Shown here: positions 34,805-43,808 of the stretch, in pieces
Layout: the number at the start of each line of letters is the position of its first letter
Numbering within the stretch: the stretch's first letter is position 1
DNA from: UBA2287 sp964479665
GTDB lineage: Bacteria; Bacteroidota; Bacteroidia; Bacteroidales; Tenuifilaceae
DNA: 64,000 nucleotides
Direction: 5' to 3'
NCBI GenBank assembly: GCA_964479665.1
Contig: CAYZNN010000006.1
Span: forward strand, 62,001-126,000
The notes under the pieces: model-generated
Seen by the model: only the letters and a program-made list of their open reading frames with translations
Database searches by the model: none
What the model was told of the DNA's origin: nothing
Made by a program: the position numbers and the translations under genes

Positions 34805-36391
34805 ATGTGGTTTTCGAGTATCCTATCGCTTCGGAATATCAGACGCTTAGTTGCCATTCCATACTTTTTAATTCTTGTTTTTATTTTCATCGATTTTAGC
34901 AATACCCTTTCATCGGATTGGATCAGAGGCCTCCTTTTTGTGCAGTTTACTCCCTCCCTAATTCAATTTCTGAAATTTGGGGGCCTGTTAGCAACCGGAT
35001 TTCTTTTGGTGCTGTTCCTAACCCTTTTGTTTGGTCGAATTTACTGTTCAGCCCTTTGTCCGTTGGGAATTCTGCAGGATATTATTACAAGGCTCAGGCC
35101 GAAGCGTCCCCGATTTAAATATTTTAAACCCTGGAACTGGTTTCGTTATTCGATACTTGCAATTGTTACGCTATCAGCCTTACTTGGTTGGCTTTTTTTG
35201 CTTAATGTGCTAGACCCTTACAGTTTGGCAGGGCGGATCTTTTCCGATTTTTTTCGACCTGTTTACTACTGGCTAAATAATGTTGGGGTAAAAGTACTCG
35301 GACTGTTCAACAGTTACTACCTACACGAGGTTAGCTTTATTGCCATGCCCTGGAAAAGCATCATTATTACTGCAATTATATTCGTTTCCGTTATTGTTCT
35401 TGCTTGGCGCTACGGAAGGCTTTTTTGTAATACACTTTGCCCGGTTGGAGCATTGTTAAGTTTGGTTTCGAAATTCTCAATATTCAAATTAGTAATCGAT
35501 AAAAATTCCTGTACTGAATGCAAACGTTGTGTTAGGGACTGCAAGGCTAGTTGCATTGATGTAAACAATAAACAAATTGACTTTTCGCGTTGTGTAGCCT
35601 GTTACAATTGCATTGGAAGTTGTAATGAAAACGGTATTAAGTATAGATTAAACTGGAAAAAGGGCGAAAGCCCTGTGGCAGTGAGCGAGGCAACTAACGG
35701 TTCGAGGCGAGCCTTTTTTGCAACTGCTATTGGTTTGGCATCATCGGCATTCGTACTTAGTTCAATATCAGCATTGGCAAAAAATAATTCCAAGGAGAGT
35801 TCATCGAGGGCTGGTTCGAAAAAAAATAGCCGAAAAGCGCCAATCACCCCACCCGGATCCAATAGTTTCTCAAATTTTAATTCAGCATGTACAGCTTGCC
35901 ATCTTTGCGTGTCGGTATGCCCTACCCATGTTATTCAACCCTCTGTAACCGAATATGGTTTTTGGGGCATAATGCAGCCCCATATGGATTTCCATTCGGG
36001 TTTTTGCAACTTCGAGTGCACAAAATGCGGCGAGGTTTGTCCTACTGGTGCCATTCGTCCTTTAGAATTAGAAACCAAAAAGCGTACCCAGCTTGGTATT
36101 GCCCGCTTTCATCGTGGCAATTGCATAGTTCATGTGGATAGGACTGAATGTGGAGCATGCTCCGAGCATTGCCCAACTAAAGCAGTGCATATGGTTCCCT
36201 ACCATGGGCTTTTAATTCCAGAGGTTCGCGACGAACTTTGTATAGGCTGCGGGGCCTGCGAATATGCTTGCCCTACAACTCCCTATAAAGCGATTTACAT
36301 TAATGGAAACAGAGAGCATGCAATTGCCGAACTTCCTGAGGATACAAATGAGGGTCCACGAAAGTCGACACTTGAAGATTTTCCATTCTAA
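34805..36391 (+). CDS. Membrane polyferredoxin, NapH-NapG-like fusion
   Basis: 528 aa. Residues 1-205 carry four membrane segments with two C-x3-CP motifs (CSALCPLG at 81, CNTLCPVG at 208), as in NapH/YccM. Two 4Fe-4S clusters follow (CTECKRCVRDC 236-246; CVACYNCIGSC 263-273). At 300-325 there is SRRAFF plus a hydrophobic stretch, an internal Tat-like signal. After a Ser/Lys/Pro linker come four more ferredoxin clusters (362-372, 401-412, 449-456 and 479-489). This reads as NapH joined to NapG, a quinol dehydrogenase with electron transfer to the periplasm. No nap, nos or ccm genes lie nearby, so the terminal acceptor is unknown. Confidence 0.85.
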   Translation: MWFSSILSLRNIRRLVAIPYFLILVFIFIDFSNTLSSDWIRGLLFVQFTPSLIQFLKFGGLLATGFLLVLFLTLLFGRIYCSALCPLGILQDIITRLRPKRPRFKYFKPWNWFRYSILAIVTLSALLGWLFLLNVLDPYSLAGRIFSDFFRPVYYWLNNVGVKVLGLFNSYYLHEVSFIAMPWKSIIITAIIFVSVIVLAWRYGRLFCNTLCPVGALLSLVSKFSIFKLVIDKNSCTECKRCVRDCKASCIDVNNKQIDFSRCVACYNCIGSCNENGIKYRLNWKKGESPVAVSEATNGSRRAFFATAIGLASSAFVLSSISALAKNNSKESSSRAGSKKNSRKAPITPPGSNSFSNFNSACTACHLCVSVCPTHVIQPSVTEYGFWGIMQPHMDFHSGFCNFECTKCGEVCPTGAIRPLELETKKRTQLGIARFHRGNCIVHVDRTECGACSEHCPTKAVHMVPYHGLLIPEVRDELCIGCGACEYACPTTPYKAIYINGNREHAIAELPEDTNEGPRKSTLEDFPF

Positions 36392-36398
36392 ACGCATT

Positions 36399-36429
36399 AA
36401 AAAAGCTGGCAAAACCGGCTTTTATTTTT
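36399..36429 (+). terminator. Rho-independent terminator
   Basis: AAAAGCTGG, loop CAAAA, CCGGCTTTT (one T-G wobble) followed by ATTTTT. Closes the DUF362-polyferredoxin operon; the opposite-strand gene ends just beyond. Confidence 0.75.
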
Positions 36430-36440
36430 GCAATAGAGAA

Positions 36441-37445
36441 CTATTTAACGGGAAAACAAATTAATGTTTTCAATTTCATTGGATCCACGGTTTCTTCGGG
36501 ATCGGTAATGTATTCTTCCCACGAATCGCCAATAATCTCCATGCCATTTCCCATTATATAATCTAAAATTTTGTAGTACGAATCCTCTGCTGTTGAGTAA
36601 GGGCCCGAATGTTCGATGCATACGGCCTTTGTAAGGGGCAATTCCAATTTATTTAAGTTATCGGGGAGTTTTTCGGGGAAACTTTTTACAGGAACAAGAG
36701 CTGTTACGCCCCATTCAGTAGAATTTTCATCGCCCTGATAAATAGCCATTGGTACTCCTGTTACAGATATTTTATTCTTTCCAACAAAATCGATAAGACT
36801 TGTAAATGCCATTTTTAGGAACTCCTCGGCTCCTTCGTTCGAAACGGTTTTAGAAATAGCAATGCCCAAACGCTTGGGTACTTCAATAACAGTAACCCCA
36901 CCTAGAATGCAATCGGCTGGTTGGTTATTCAAATAAACTTTAAGGTTTTCTAATCCTTTTAAAAACATTTTGTCCATTTGGCTACTAAACAGTGCCATCA
37001 TGATACGCCCCATGGGGTAGCTTAAATCGGTCATCGATACCGACCAGGTTACTATTACACCTTCGGGATTCCGCTCCAAATCGAACCAGGTTGGGTAGGT
37101 GGTTCTCATTCCCAAATCGAGCTGGTAAAGTACTTTCTGGTTTTTAATACTTTCGGTAATTATCATGTTTCCATCGCCATTAACCTTGCTTTTCCAATCC
37201 TGCCGGCTACCTACTCCAAAGTCGGGGCCCGAATACTCGGAGGTCATTTCTGGGTCAGCTTCCTGAAATGGAGACCAGTTCACCCAATTCTTCATGCTGT
37301 TAAGTTGAGCAAATATTAACCGAGGCGATTTCTCAATAACTATCGATTGGCTAAAGGTTCTGTCTTTAGGTAAAAATGCAGCAATTAGTAGAATTAGTGC
37401 TATTAACCCTGTTACTATTGCAACGATCCATTTTAGTGTTTTCAT
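36441..37445 (-). CDS. Membrane-anchored SRPBCC (polyketide-cyclase-like) and GyrI-like domain protein
   Basis: About 334 aa. One N-terminal membrane anchor (LKWIVAIVTGLIALILLIAAFL) is followed by a START/SRPBCC domain (about 30-180: FSQSIVIEKSPRLIFAQLNSMKNWVNWSPF) and a GyrI-like effector-binding domain (about 195-334: KLELPLTKAVCIEHSGPYSTAEDSYYKILDYIMGNGMEII). Both folds bind small hydrophobic ligands. The ATG at 37445 is used because an upstream in-frame start would translate a G8 tract region. Ligand unknown. The 203-bp region 37479-37681 upstream holds only AT-rich sequence with no feature I could support. Confidence 0.8.
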   Translation of the reverse strand: MKTLKWIVAIVTGLIALILLIAAFLPKDRTFSQSIVIEKSPRLIFAQLNSMKNWVNWSPFQEADPEMTSEYSGPDFGVGSRQDWKSKVNGDGNMIITESIKNQKVLYQLDLGMRTTYPTWFDLERNPEGVIVTWSVSMTDLSYPMGRIMMALFSSQMDKMFLKGLENLKVYLNNQPADCILGGVTVIEVPKRLGIAISKTVSNEGAEEFLKMAFTSLIDFVGKNKISVTGVPMAIYQGDENSTEWGVTALVPVKSFPEKLPDNLNKLELPLTKAVCIEHSGPYSTAEDSYYKILDYIMGNGMEIIGDSWEEYITDPEETVDPMKLKTLICFPVK

Positions 37446-37681
37446 TTTTTTTGGGGGGGGTATTTTATTTAAGTTCAAATGTAGTGCTAATTATTACCCA
37501 AATCAATACTTAATCAATAAAAACAATACCTCTCTATTTCCAATTGTTTTGAATATTCAATATTTTACTAATAATAAACCTCAAAGTTTGATTTATACCA
37601 TTCTACTTAACTAAAAATATTGAACTTAAGTAGATTGTTTCCTCCTAAATATCAGAAGTTTCAGTGATTATTTTAAGGTAA

Positions 37682-37963
37682 CTATAAATTGATTCTCTTT
37701 AACCAAGCTTTAACCAATTTTATTTCGCTGTAACTATAGTCGCTACCCAATGCATCTTTAACTGGTTTAAGCCCACTGCTCTTAATGCGTTTAATCGTAT
37801 CGGTTATATATTTTATTTTTTCTGAATCAATAAGCATTTCAATGTCCAAATCGCCATTAACTACGTAGTACGATAAGTGCTCAATAATAGTAGAAGTGAG
37901 CATTTGCCTATACTGTGCAATTTGCTCAACCGAACGGCCATTAACAAACAAACTGTAGCTCAC
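37682..37963 (-). CDS. C-terminal HTH_40-like domain, detached from helicase by a frameshift
   Basis: 93 aa, NGRSVEQIAQYRQMLTSTIIEHLSYYVVNGDLDIEMLI, matching the HTH_40-type module found at the C terminus of RecQ and PIF1-like helicases. The only in-frame start is a GTG overlapping the helicase stop. Upstream of it the same frame runs back without a stop through KKKRTQKPHTRQVSYSLF to the A8 run at 37987-37994 region of the helicase gene. It is therefore best seen as the last part of the helicase, separated by a -1 shift. Whether it is expressed by itself, as a fusion, or only appears split through sequencing error cannot be decided here. Confidence 0.7.
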   Translation of the reverse strand: MSYSLFVNGRSVEQIAQYRQMLTSTIIEHLSYYVVNGDLDIEMLIDSEKIKYITDTIKRIKSSGLKPVKDALGSDYSYSEIKLVKAWLKRINL

Positions 37964-40140
37964 TTGGCGAGTATGAGGTTTTTGCGTTCGCTTTTTTTTG
38001 AAGTAATATCCTCAATTACCGGTGGAACATTCAAACCATGCTCCTGTCTGTATTTACGAATTAAATCGAGCAGCTCACTCCCAAAACTCTCTACCTTTTT
38101 CTTTCCCAGTCCTTTAATCTTTTTAAGTTCGTTAAGGGTGCATGGTTGGGTTTCGGAAAGCACTCTGAGGGTTTTGAAAGGTAGCACCATGAACATAGAT
38201 ACTCCCAGCGAATCGGCAGTATGGTCTCGCCAATTTTTTAATATTGTGTAAAGTGAATTTGTATGAGAAGCTTCCTTGTCGCGCTGCCAATCCTTACTAT
38301 GTTTTCGAACTGATAAAGGTTCTAACGAAGCTTTTAATTTTGCGTTCAAGTAGCCTTTAATGGTAAAGCCATTCTGACATTCCTTTAAACAGCAAACCTT
38401 CATATTAATTTCTGATAATAAATGCTTGAGCCCATCGGCAACTATTTTACGAATGGCTTTATTATCTGAATCAATATCTAGGTTTTGAAACTTAAAATCT
38501 ATAATCTGCAGCTTTTGAATAAAGTACTCGCTGGCTTTAATAATCCTTTCGGATAGTAAAGGATTCGATTGAACATTTGGGTTGCCGGCAAGCAAATGGA
38601 TAAGTTGAGAGCTGAATTTTTCATATACCTGCTGTACTTCTTTATTGAAAGTTGAATTCAGTTCTTCTATTGTGCGAAGAGATTCAAAAGAAAAACTTGA
38701 AAAATTTTCGTTTAAATCTTTTGTAACTTTTGCTAATCCCCTATAAATGCCATTAAAGTTGAAAAGATCTAGCACTAAACTTTTTTCGTATTCCAACTTT
38801 GATTGGCTTAATTCCTCATGAGTGGGTGGGTTTTCGTGCATTTCCCGTGTAAAACCATTGATACTATTATCGGTTTTAATGCTCCTTTCCGTTATTTTTG
38901 AATTCAGATGAAGCCCATCAAATGTTCTGCATCGACTAAGTGCAACGTAAACCTGACCAAAAGCAAAAGCCGCTTGGGCATCGATTATTACATTATCGAA
39001 AGTAAGTCCCTGACTTTTATGAATGGTTATTGCCCAAGCTAACTTTAATGGGTATTGCGAGAAAGTTCCAACAACCGTTTCTTGTATTTCGAGGGCTTGC
39101 TCGTTGAGCGAATACTTGCAATTTTGCCATACCTCGCGCACTACCTCAATGGGAGCATCATCGCCGGGGCATTCAACTAGAATTGTTTCGTCATCGATTT
39201 CGGTTATTTTTCCGATTTTCCCATTGTAATAGAGCTTTTCAGCGGCAGAATGGTTCTTTACAAACATTACCTGAGCACCCACTTTAAGCGTTAGGTCGAA
39301 TTCGGTTGGGTACATGTAGTCCGGAAAGTCGCCACCAACCTGAGCCCTAAAGGTGGTCTCTGCCGAATTGAGTTGCTTAAGTCGGTTTTGGTTTATAGTA
39401 TTCGCCTGATTATTATGTGTTGTAAGGGTAATGAAGCCTTCGGGGGCATTCGAAGCAATGTTTGGTACGTACCGTGAATTAATCAGATTAAGGGTATCGG
39501 CATTTAGCGAGTTATTGCGAATTCGATTCAGCAAATCGATAAAATGCGTATCGGTTTGCCTGTAAACATGCTTTAACTCAATGCATATATAATGTGATGA
39601 TGCCAGTGCCCGGCTTCCAAAAAAGAATGGAGTAGAATAGAAATTACGCAATATGTTCCATTCATCGTCCTTAACTACGGGTGCCAACTGATTTAAATCG
39701 CCAATCATGAGCAATTGAACTCCCCCAAAGGGAACAGTTCTGGTTTTATAGCGACGAAGCACCTCATCAATTCCATCGAGCAAATCGGCGCGCACCATGC
39801 TAATTTCATCGATTACCAGCAGGTCGATGCTGCGAATGAGGTTAATTTTTTCGCAACTGAGTTTGAAAATTAGGCTACCCTCCCCATCGTTTCGTTTTGT
39901 TCCGGGTATAAAAGGGCCAAAAGGCATTTGAAAAAAGGAATGTATGGTTACGCCGCCGGCATTTATAGCGGCAACGCCAGTAGGTGCAACTACAACCATT
40001 CGCTTGGGTAATTTATTTCTCAACTCCCGTAAGAAAGTTGTTTTTCCGGTACCGGCACGACCCGTTAGGAATACGTTTCGATTGGTATGTTGAACAAACT
40101 CAAAAGCTAGTTGTAATTCGTAATTGGTGGATAAGCCCAT
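37960..40140 (-). CDS. PIF1-like / RecD-family helicase with HRDC domain
   Basis: 726 aa in the present frame. Walker A VFLTGRAGTGKTTFLREL is near residues 24-41, Walker B LLVIDEISMVRADLLDGIDEVL, sensor PFGGVQLLMIGDLNQLAPVV, and the UvrD_C_2-type KLAWAITIHKSQGLTFDNVIID with VALSRCRTFDGL near 380-425. An HRDC-like helical domain is at about 635-700 (NELKKIKGLGKKKVESFGSELLDLI). The frame ends soon after an A8 run (TCA AAA AAA AGC). A -1 shift there continues into an HTH_40 domain. Probably acts in DNA repair or fork maintenance. The ORFs antisense to it are shadows. Confidence 0.85.
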   Translation of the reverse strand: MGLSTNYELQLAFEFVQHTNRNVFLTGRAGTGKTTFLRELRNKLPKRMVVVAPTGVAAINAGGVTIHSFFQMPFGPFIPGTKRNDGEGSLIFKLSCEKINLIRSIDLLVIDEISMVRADLLDGIDEVLRRYKTRTVPFGGVQLLMIGDLNQLAPVVKDDEWNILRNFYSTPFFFGSRALASSHYICIELKHVYRQTDTHFIDLLNRIRNNSLNADTLNLINSRYVPNIASNAPEGFITLTTHNNQANTINQNRLKQLNSAETTFRAQVGGDFPDYMYPTEFDLTLKVGAQVMFVKNHSAAEKLYYNGKIGKITEIDDETILVECPGDDAPIEVVREVWQNCKYSLNEQALEIQETVVGTFSQYPLKLAWAITIHKSQGLTFDNVIIDAQAAFAFGQVYVALSRCRTFDGLHLNSKITERSIKTDNSINGFTREMHENPPTHEELSQSKLEYEKSLVLDLFNFNGIYRGLAKVTKDLNENFSSFSFESLRTIEELNSTFNKEVQQVYEKFSSQLIHLLAGNPNVQSNPLLSERIIKASEYFIQKLQIIDFKFQNLDIDSDNKAIRKIVADGLKHLLSEINMKVCCLKECQNGFTIKGYLNAKLKASLEPLSVRKHSKDWQRDKEASHTNSLYTILKNWRDHTADSLGVSMFMVLPFKTLRVLSETQPCTLNELKKIKGLGKKKVESFGSELLDLIRKYRQEHGLNVPPVIEDITSKKSERKNLILAK

Positions 40141-40185
40141 TTAAAAATTTTTGTAAAGTACTGTAAAAATATAAAACTAGCCCAA

Positions 40186-40214
40186 GAGAAAAAAAAAGGG
40201 CCCAATGGGCCCTT
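40186..40214 (-). terminator. Rho-independent terminator of the M16 peptidase gene
   Basis: AAGGGCCC (40196-40203), loop of three, GGGCCCTT (40207-40214). On the minus strand the stem is followed by a run of T residues (complement of the A tract 40188-40195). Confidence 0.8.
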
Positions 40215-40235
40215 AAAAATTAAGTAAGCAAATAT

Positions 40236-43136
40236 TTAGTAACCAAAAATGTCCTCAATTTTAACTTTTGTAACTGATCCGAACTGATTCTTCAATTCAA
40301 CAAAATTCATTGCTTTTTCGTCGCCAAGAATAACGTATGTTTTTGGTTGATTCTTAACATACTGCTCGTTGAAACGAACCACATCGTCCATGGTTAAATT
40401 TGGAATTGTTTCGAAATAGGTTTTACGAATATCCTGTTGGTAACCCATTTTTTCGGCATTCAGGTAGCTCCAAATAACCCGCATTTTGGTAATTCGTTCG
40501 TTTCGAATTGAACTTAAAATAGATTCCTTAGCCAAATCGAATGCGTTTTGCGAAGCAGGCATATCGTTGTAAAGTCCATCGAAAGCATTGAAAGCATCGA
40601 ATATCTTATCGTTCTGAGTTGCAATGAAACCAACATTAATAAATGGGTCATCTGGGTTGCTTGGCGTTCTATAGTTCGACCATGCCGAATAGGCTAATCC
40701 CCTCTTTTCACGCAATTCCTGAAAAACAATGGCATTCATCCCACCACCAAAATACTCGTTAAAAATACGAGCCTGTGGAAGAATTTCCATATTAAACTCT
40801 ACCCCCTTGCTTATAAGTTGCAGGTACGACTGCTTAGCATCGTAATGCGCAAAAATCACCCTGTTGGCTTTGGTTTCGAGTACGGGAAATTCAGTTTTTG
40901 CAGGAATGGCTTTAAGCTGATTTGGTACTGTGTGCTTCGAATCGATTAATTGCTGAACCTCCTGAAGGCTCGATTTACCGTAGTAGAGGATCCTATGTGG
41001 GTACGAGCTGATTTCACGTATTTTAGAAATTAATACATCGGGGGTAAGAGAGCGTAGCTCTTTCTCGCTCAACTCATTTTTAAATGGCGATTTTGCACCG
41101 TAGGTAGCATAACTTGTGAGCCCCGAGAAAACATTCCGCTGATTCGATTTGCCATTGAGCCTGTCGCGGATAATATTATCAACGTACATTTTAAGTGCAT
41201 CGGAATTGGGCTGACAATCGTTAATAAGGTGCTCCATTAATTCAATAGCCTTTTCTTGGTTATCGTATAGTCCCGACACCCAAACATAGGTTTCATCTTC
41301 CGAAGCAAAAACGTCAAACGAACAGGCAATTTTGTAAAATTCTTGGGCAATGGCTTCAGCAGTGTATTTCGAAGTTCCTAAATACCTGAGGTAACCAGCT
41401 GCTATGTTCATGGTTTTATCGTGGTGGCTTCCGAATGGCAGATAATAGTATAGTGAGAAGGTATTATTCTCAACATTATCCTTATAAAGAATTTCTAATC
41501 CGCTCTGTGTTTTTGTTCTACTGAAATCGGTTGTAAAATCAACAAAAACTGGCTCAATGGAAGGAACAACTTTCTCCTTAATCATCTTTAGAAAATCCGA
41601 CTGAACATCGCGATTGATAAAAATGGGTGTAATTGGAGGTTTGACTACAAGTTCAACCTCTGGTTTGCCCTGTCGCTTATAAATAACTGCGTAATTACTA
41701 CCCAAGTTATCGTTGGCAAATTTCACCAGCTCTTCCTTAGTAACTTTTCCCAATTCGTTAATGTATGCTACCGCATCTTTCCATTCGATATTATTAATAA
41801 AGCTTCCGGCCATAGCCCATGCTCTACCCGAATTGCTTTCGAGCTGGCGCATTTCGCGCAATTTAAGGTTATTTACAACAGCATCAACCATCCAATCGGG
41901 GAAGTCGCCTTTTTTAAGAAGTTCAACTTGCTCAAGCAGTATATCGCGAACCTCCTCGAGGGTCTGTCCGGTTTTGTTTCTTCCAAAAAGTGTAAGGGTT
42001 GTATAATCGGTCGATTTACTTGCAAAAGCACTGGCAGCAAGGGTTCTTTGTTTTAAACTTACATTCTGGTCAATAAGTCCTGCTTTGCCATTCGAAAGCA
42101 TCATGGCCAAAAGGTCGGCCATCATTGCCTCGCGAGAGGCTGCGCCTGGAAAACGAAAACCAATTCTTAATTGTTCAGCTTCGAGGCCAATCACATCTAC
42201 TTCAATGGGCTTCTCAATTGGCTCCTCGGGCTGGAATATAAATTCAGGCAACTTTTTGGGTTTCATTTTACCAAATTCGCGGTCGATAATGGCAATTGCC
42301 TGATCGGGATCGAAATCGCCCGATAACACAATAGCCATATTGTTTGGCACGTAGTACTTATCGAAAAACTCACGAATATTCTTCATCGAGGGGTTTTTGA
42401 GGTGCTCCGCTTTACCTAGTGTGGTTTGTTGGCCGTAAGGATGGTTGGGATATAGAGCCTTATTGAGTGCCTCAAAAACCTTACGCATATCCTGCGTGAG
42501 CGACATGTTCTTTTCCTCGTAAACTGTCTCTAGCTCGGTATGGAAGAGCCTAAGTACAGGATTCGTAAAACGGTCGGATTGAATAATTGCCCAGTTTTCG
42601 AGTTGATTGCTGGGTATATTTTCGTAGTAGCCAGTCATATCGCTTCCGGTACTTGCGTTGGTTCCACGCGAACCAATGGCTGTCATTAGCTTATCGTACT
42701 CATTGGGAATAGCCAATTTCGATGCTATGTACGAAACGCTATCGATTTCCCTGTATATGGCAGCTCTTTTCTCGGTATCGGTTTCTACACGATATACTTC
42801 AAAAAGCGAATCGATTCGGGTTACATACACCTTTTCCTTTTCCCAATCGAGTGTTCCAAAATTCGATGTACCCTTAAACATCATATGTTCAAAGTAATGA
42901 GCTAGTCCTGTAGTTTCTTTCGGATCGTTTTTACTACCTACCCTAACCATAATTTGGGTTTGAATACGAGGCTCATCCTTGTATACACTCATATACACCT
43001 TTAAACCATTGTTTAAAGTGTAAATACGAGCATTAAATGGATCGTTGGGCACCGTTTGGTACTTATACTCCTTTTGGCACGAAACTAACAGGAGCACAAA
43101 AGCAGCAACAAAAAGTAAAAAGCTGGTTTTTTTCAT
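40236..43136 (-). CDS. M16 family (insulinase-type) zinc metallopeptidase, lipoprotein
   Basis: 966 aa. Lipobox LLLVSC puts the lipidated Cys at residue 20, so the protein is anchored to a membrane facing the periplasm. Two tandem M16 halves are present. The N-terminal half has the inverted zinc motif HYFEH (residues 80-84) and the downstream Glu in TELETVYEEKNMS. The C-terminal half (about 510-966) keeps the FGGGMNAIVFQELREKRGLAYSAWSNY block but lacks HxxEH, as usual. Likely degrades peptides in the periplasm. Single gene with its own terminator. Confidence 0.92.
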   Translation of the reverse strand: MKKTSFLLFVAAFVLLLVSCQKEYKYQTVPNDPFNARIYTLNNGLKVYMSVYKDEPRIQTQIMVRVGSKNDPKETTGLAHYFEHMMFKGTSNFGTLDWEKEKVYVTRIDSLFEVYRVETDTEKRAAIYREIDSVSYIASKLAIPNEYDKLMTAIGSRGTNASTGSDMTGYYENIPSNQLENWAIIQSDRFTNPVLRLFHTELETVYEEKNMSLTQDMRKVFEALNKALYPNHPYGQQTTLGKAEHLKNPSMKNIREFFDKYYVPNNMAIVLSGDFDPDQAIAIIDREFGKMKPKKLPEFIFQPEEPIEKPIEVDVIGLEAEQLRIGFRFPGAASREAMMADLLAMMLSNGKAGLIDQNVSLKQRTLAASAFASKSTDYTTLTLFGRNKTGQTLEEVRDILLEQVELLKKGDFPDWMVDAVVNNLKLREMRQLESNSGRAWAMAGSFINNIEWKDAVAYINELGKVTKEELVKFANDNLGSNYAVIYKRQGKPEVELVVKPPITPIFINRDVQSDFLKMIKEKVVPSIEPVFVDFTTDFSRTKTQSGLEILYKDNVENNTFSLYYYLPFGSHHDKTMNIAAGYLRYLGTSKYTAEAIAQEFYKIACSFDVFASEDETYVWVSGLYDNQEKAIELMEHLINDCQPNSDALKMYVDNIIRDRLNGKSNQRNVFSGLTSYATYGAKSPFKNELSEKELRSLTPDVLISKIREISSYPHRILYYGKSSLQEVQQLIDSKHTVPNQLKAIPAKTEFPVLETKANRVIFAHYDAKQSYLQLISKGVEFNMEILPQARIFNEYFGGGMNAIVFQELREKRGLAYSAWSNYRTPSNPDDPFINVGFIATQNDKIFDAFNAFDGLYNDMPASQNAFDLAKESILSSIRNERITKMRVIWSYLNAEKMGYQQDIRKTYFETIPNLTMDDVVRFNEQYVKNQPKTYVILGDEKAMNFVELKNQFGSVTKVKIEDIFGY

Positions 43137-43343
43137 TGGGTATAATTTTTTGGGTGTTTAATAATTAATTACGAAAACGTTGTATACAAACTTTTATTGG
43201 ATATTTCGAGAGACAATAAGTTTAAACCATGCTCGGTCATTTTCAATCCTTCCACTTTCCACCCCAGTTTTTCGACATTTACCGACTTTTTCTTTATATA
43301 AAGATTATGCCATAATACTTTTGGTGCAATAATCCTTTTGAGT

Positions 43344-43707
43344 ATGATTCAAAAATTGATGTCGTTGAGTAGCCTAAAAGCAAACTTTAAACCCATAACT
43401 CGAATTGAAGTAGAAAACCCTAATCTGGTTGCCCAGTATTACCAGGAATATATGGGATTTAGTATTGCGGGTAGAAACCAATTGAATAATCAATTCATGC
43501 TTCAGATCAATGGTCAGATGCTTTTAATTGGGCAAAAAACAATCGGAGTTTAGCGTTGATTCATCTATAATTCTCAATAAGTCGAAACAAATTGAAGTTG
43601 ACTACTATAGGATTTGTAATAGGGTAAGGCTTCAATCTCCTTTACAAAACAATCCATTTTCGGTAACCGACTGTAATGGTAATATTCTTCAATTTTTAAA
43701 AGAATGA
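43344..43707 (+). pseudogene. VOC (glyoxalase-like) domain protein interrupted by an A-run frameshift
   Basis: The first frame reads MIQKLMSLSSLKANFKPITRIEVENPNLVAQYYQEYMGF ... MLQINGQMLLIG and then meets a stop. Moving one base at the A6 run (43530-43535 region) opens KKQSEFSVDSSIILNKSKQIEVDYYRICNRVRLQSPLQ ... SVTDCNGNILQFLKE, a standard VOC C-terminal half with the D-x-x-G-N signature. Five As instead of six give one continuous product of about 120 aa. Function unknown; VOC proteins are metal-dependent lyases, dioxygenases or resistance proteins. The 207-bp gap before it holds no clear feature. Confidence 0.65.
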
Positions 43708-43750
43708 ACCTCACGTAATTTTAATCGAATTAACATTCATATTTCCCTTT

Positions 43751-43765
43751 TGGCATATACTTTGA
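43751..43765 (+). promoter_or_regulatory. Sigma-54-like -24/-12 element
   Basis: TGGCATATACTTTGA has GG and a downstream G separated by the ten bases expected for RpoN promoters (TGGCAc-N5-TTGCw), with GA in place of GC at -12. It lies 44 bp before the 43809 start. The same layout (TGGCAT...TTTGA) occurs upstream of htpG at 51768-51782. Confidence 0.4.
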
Positions 43766-43808
43766 AACGCGCAGCTCAAACTTTTTAACAAACTATAAAC
43801 TACATAAA

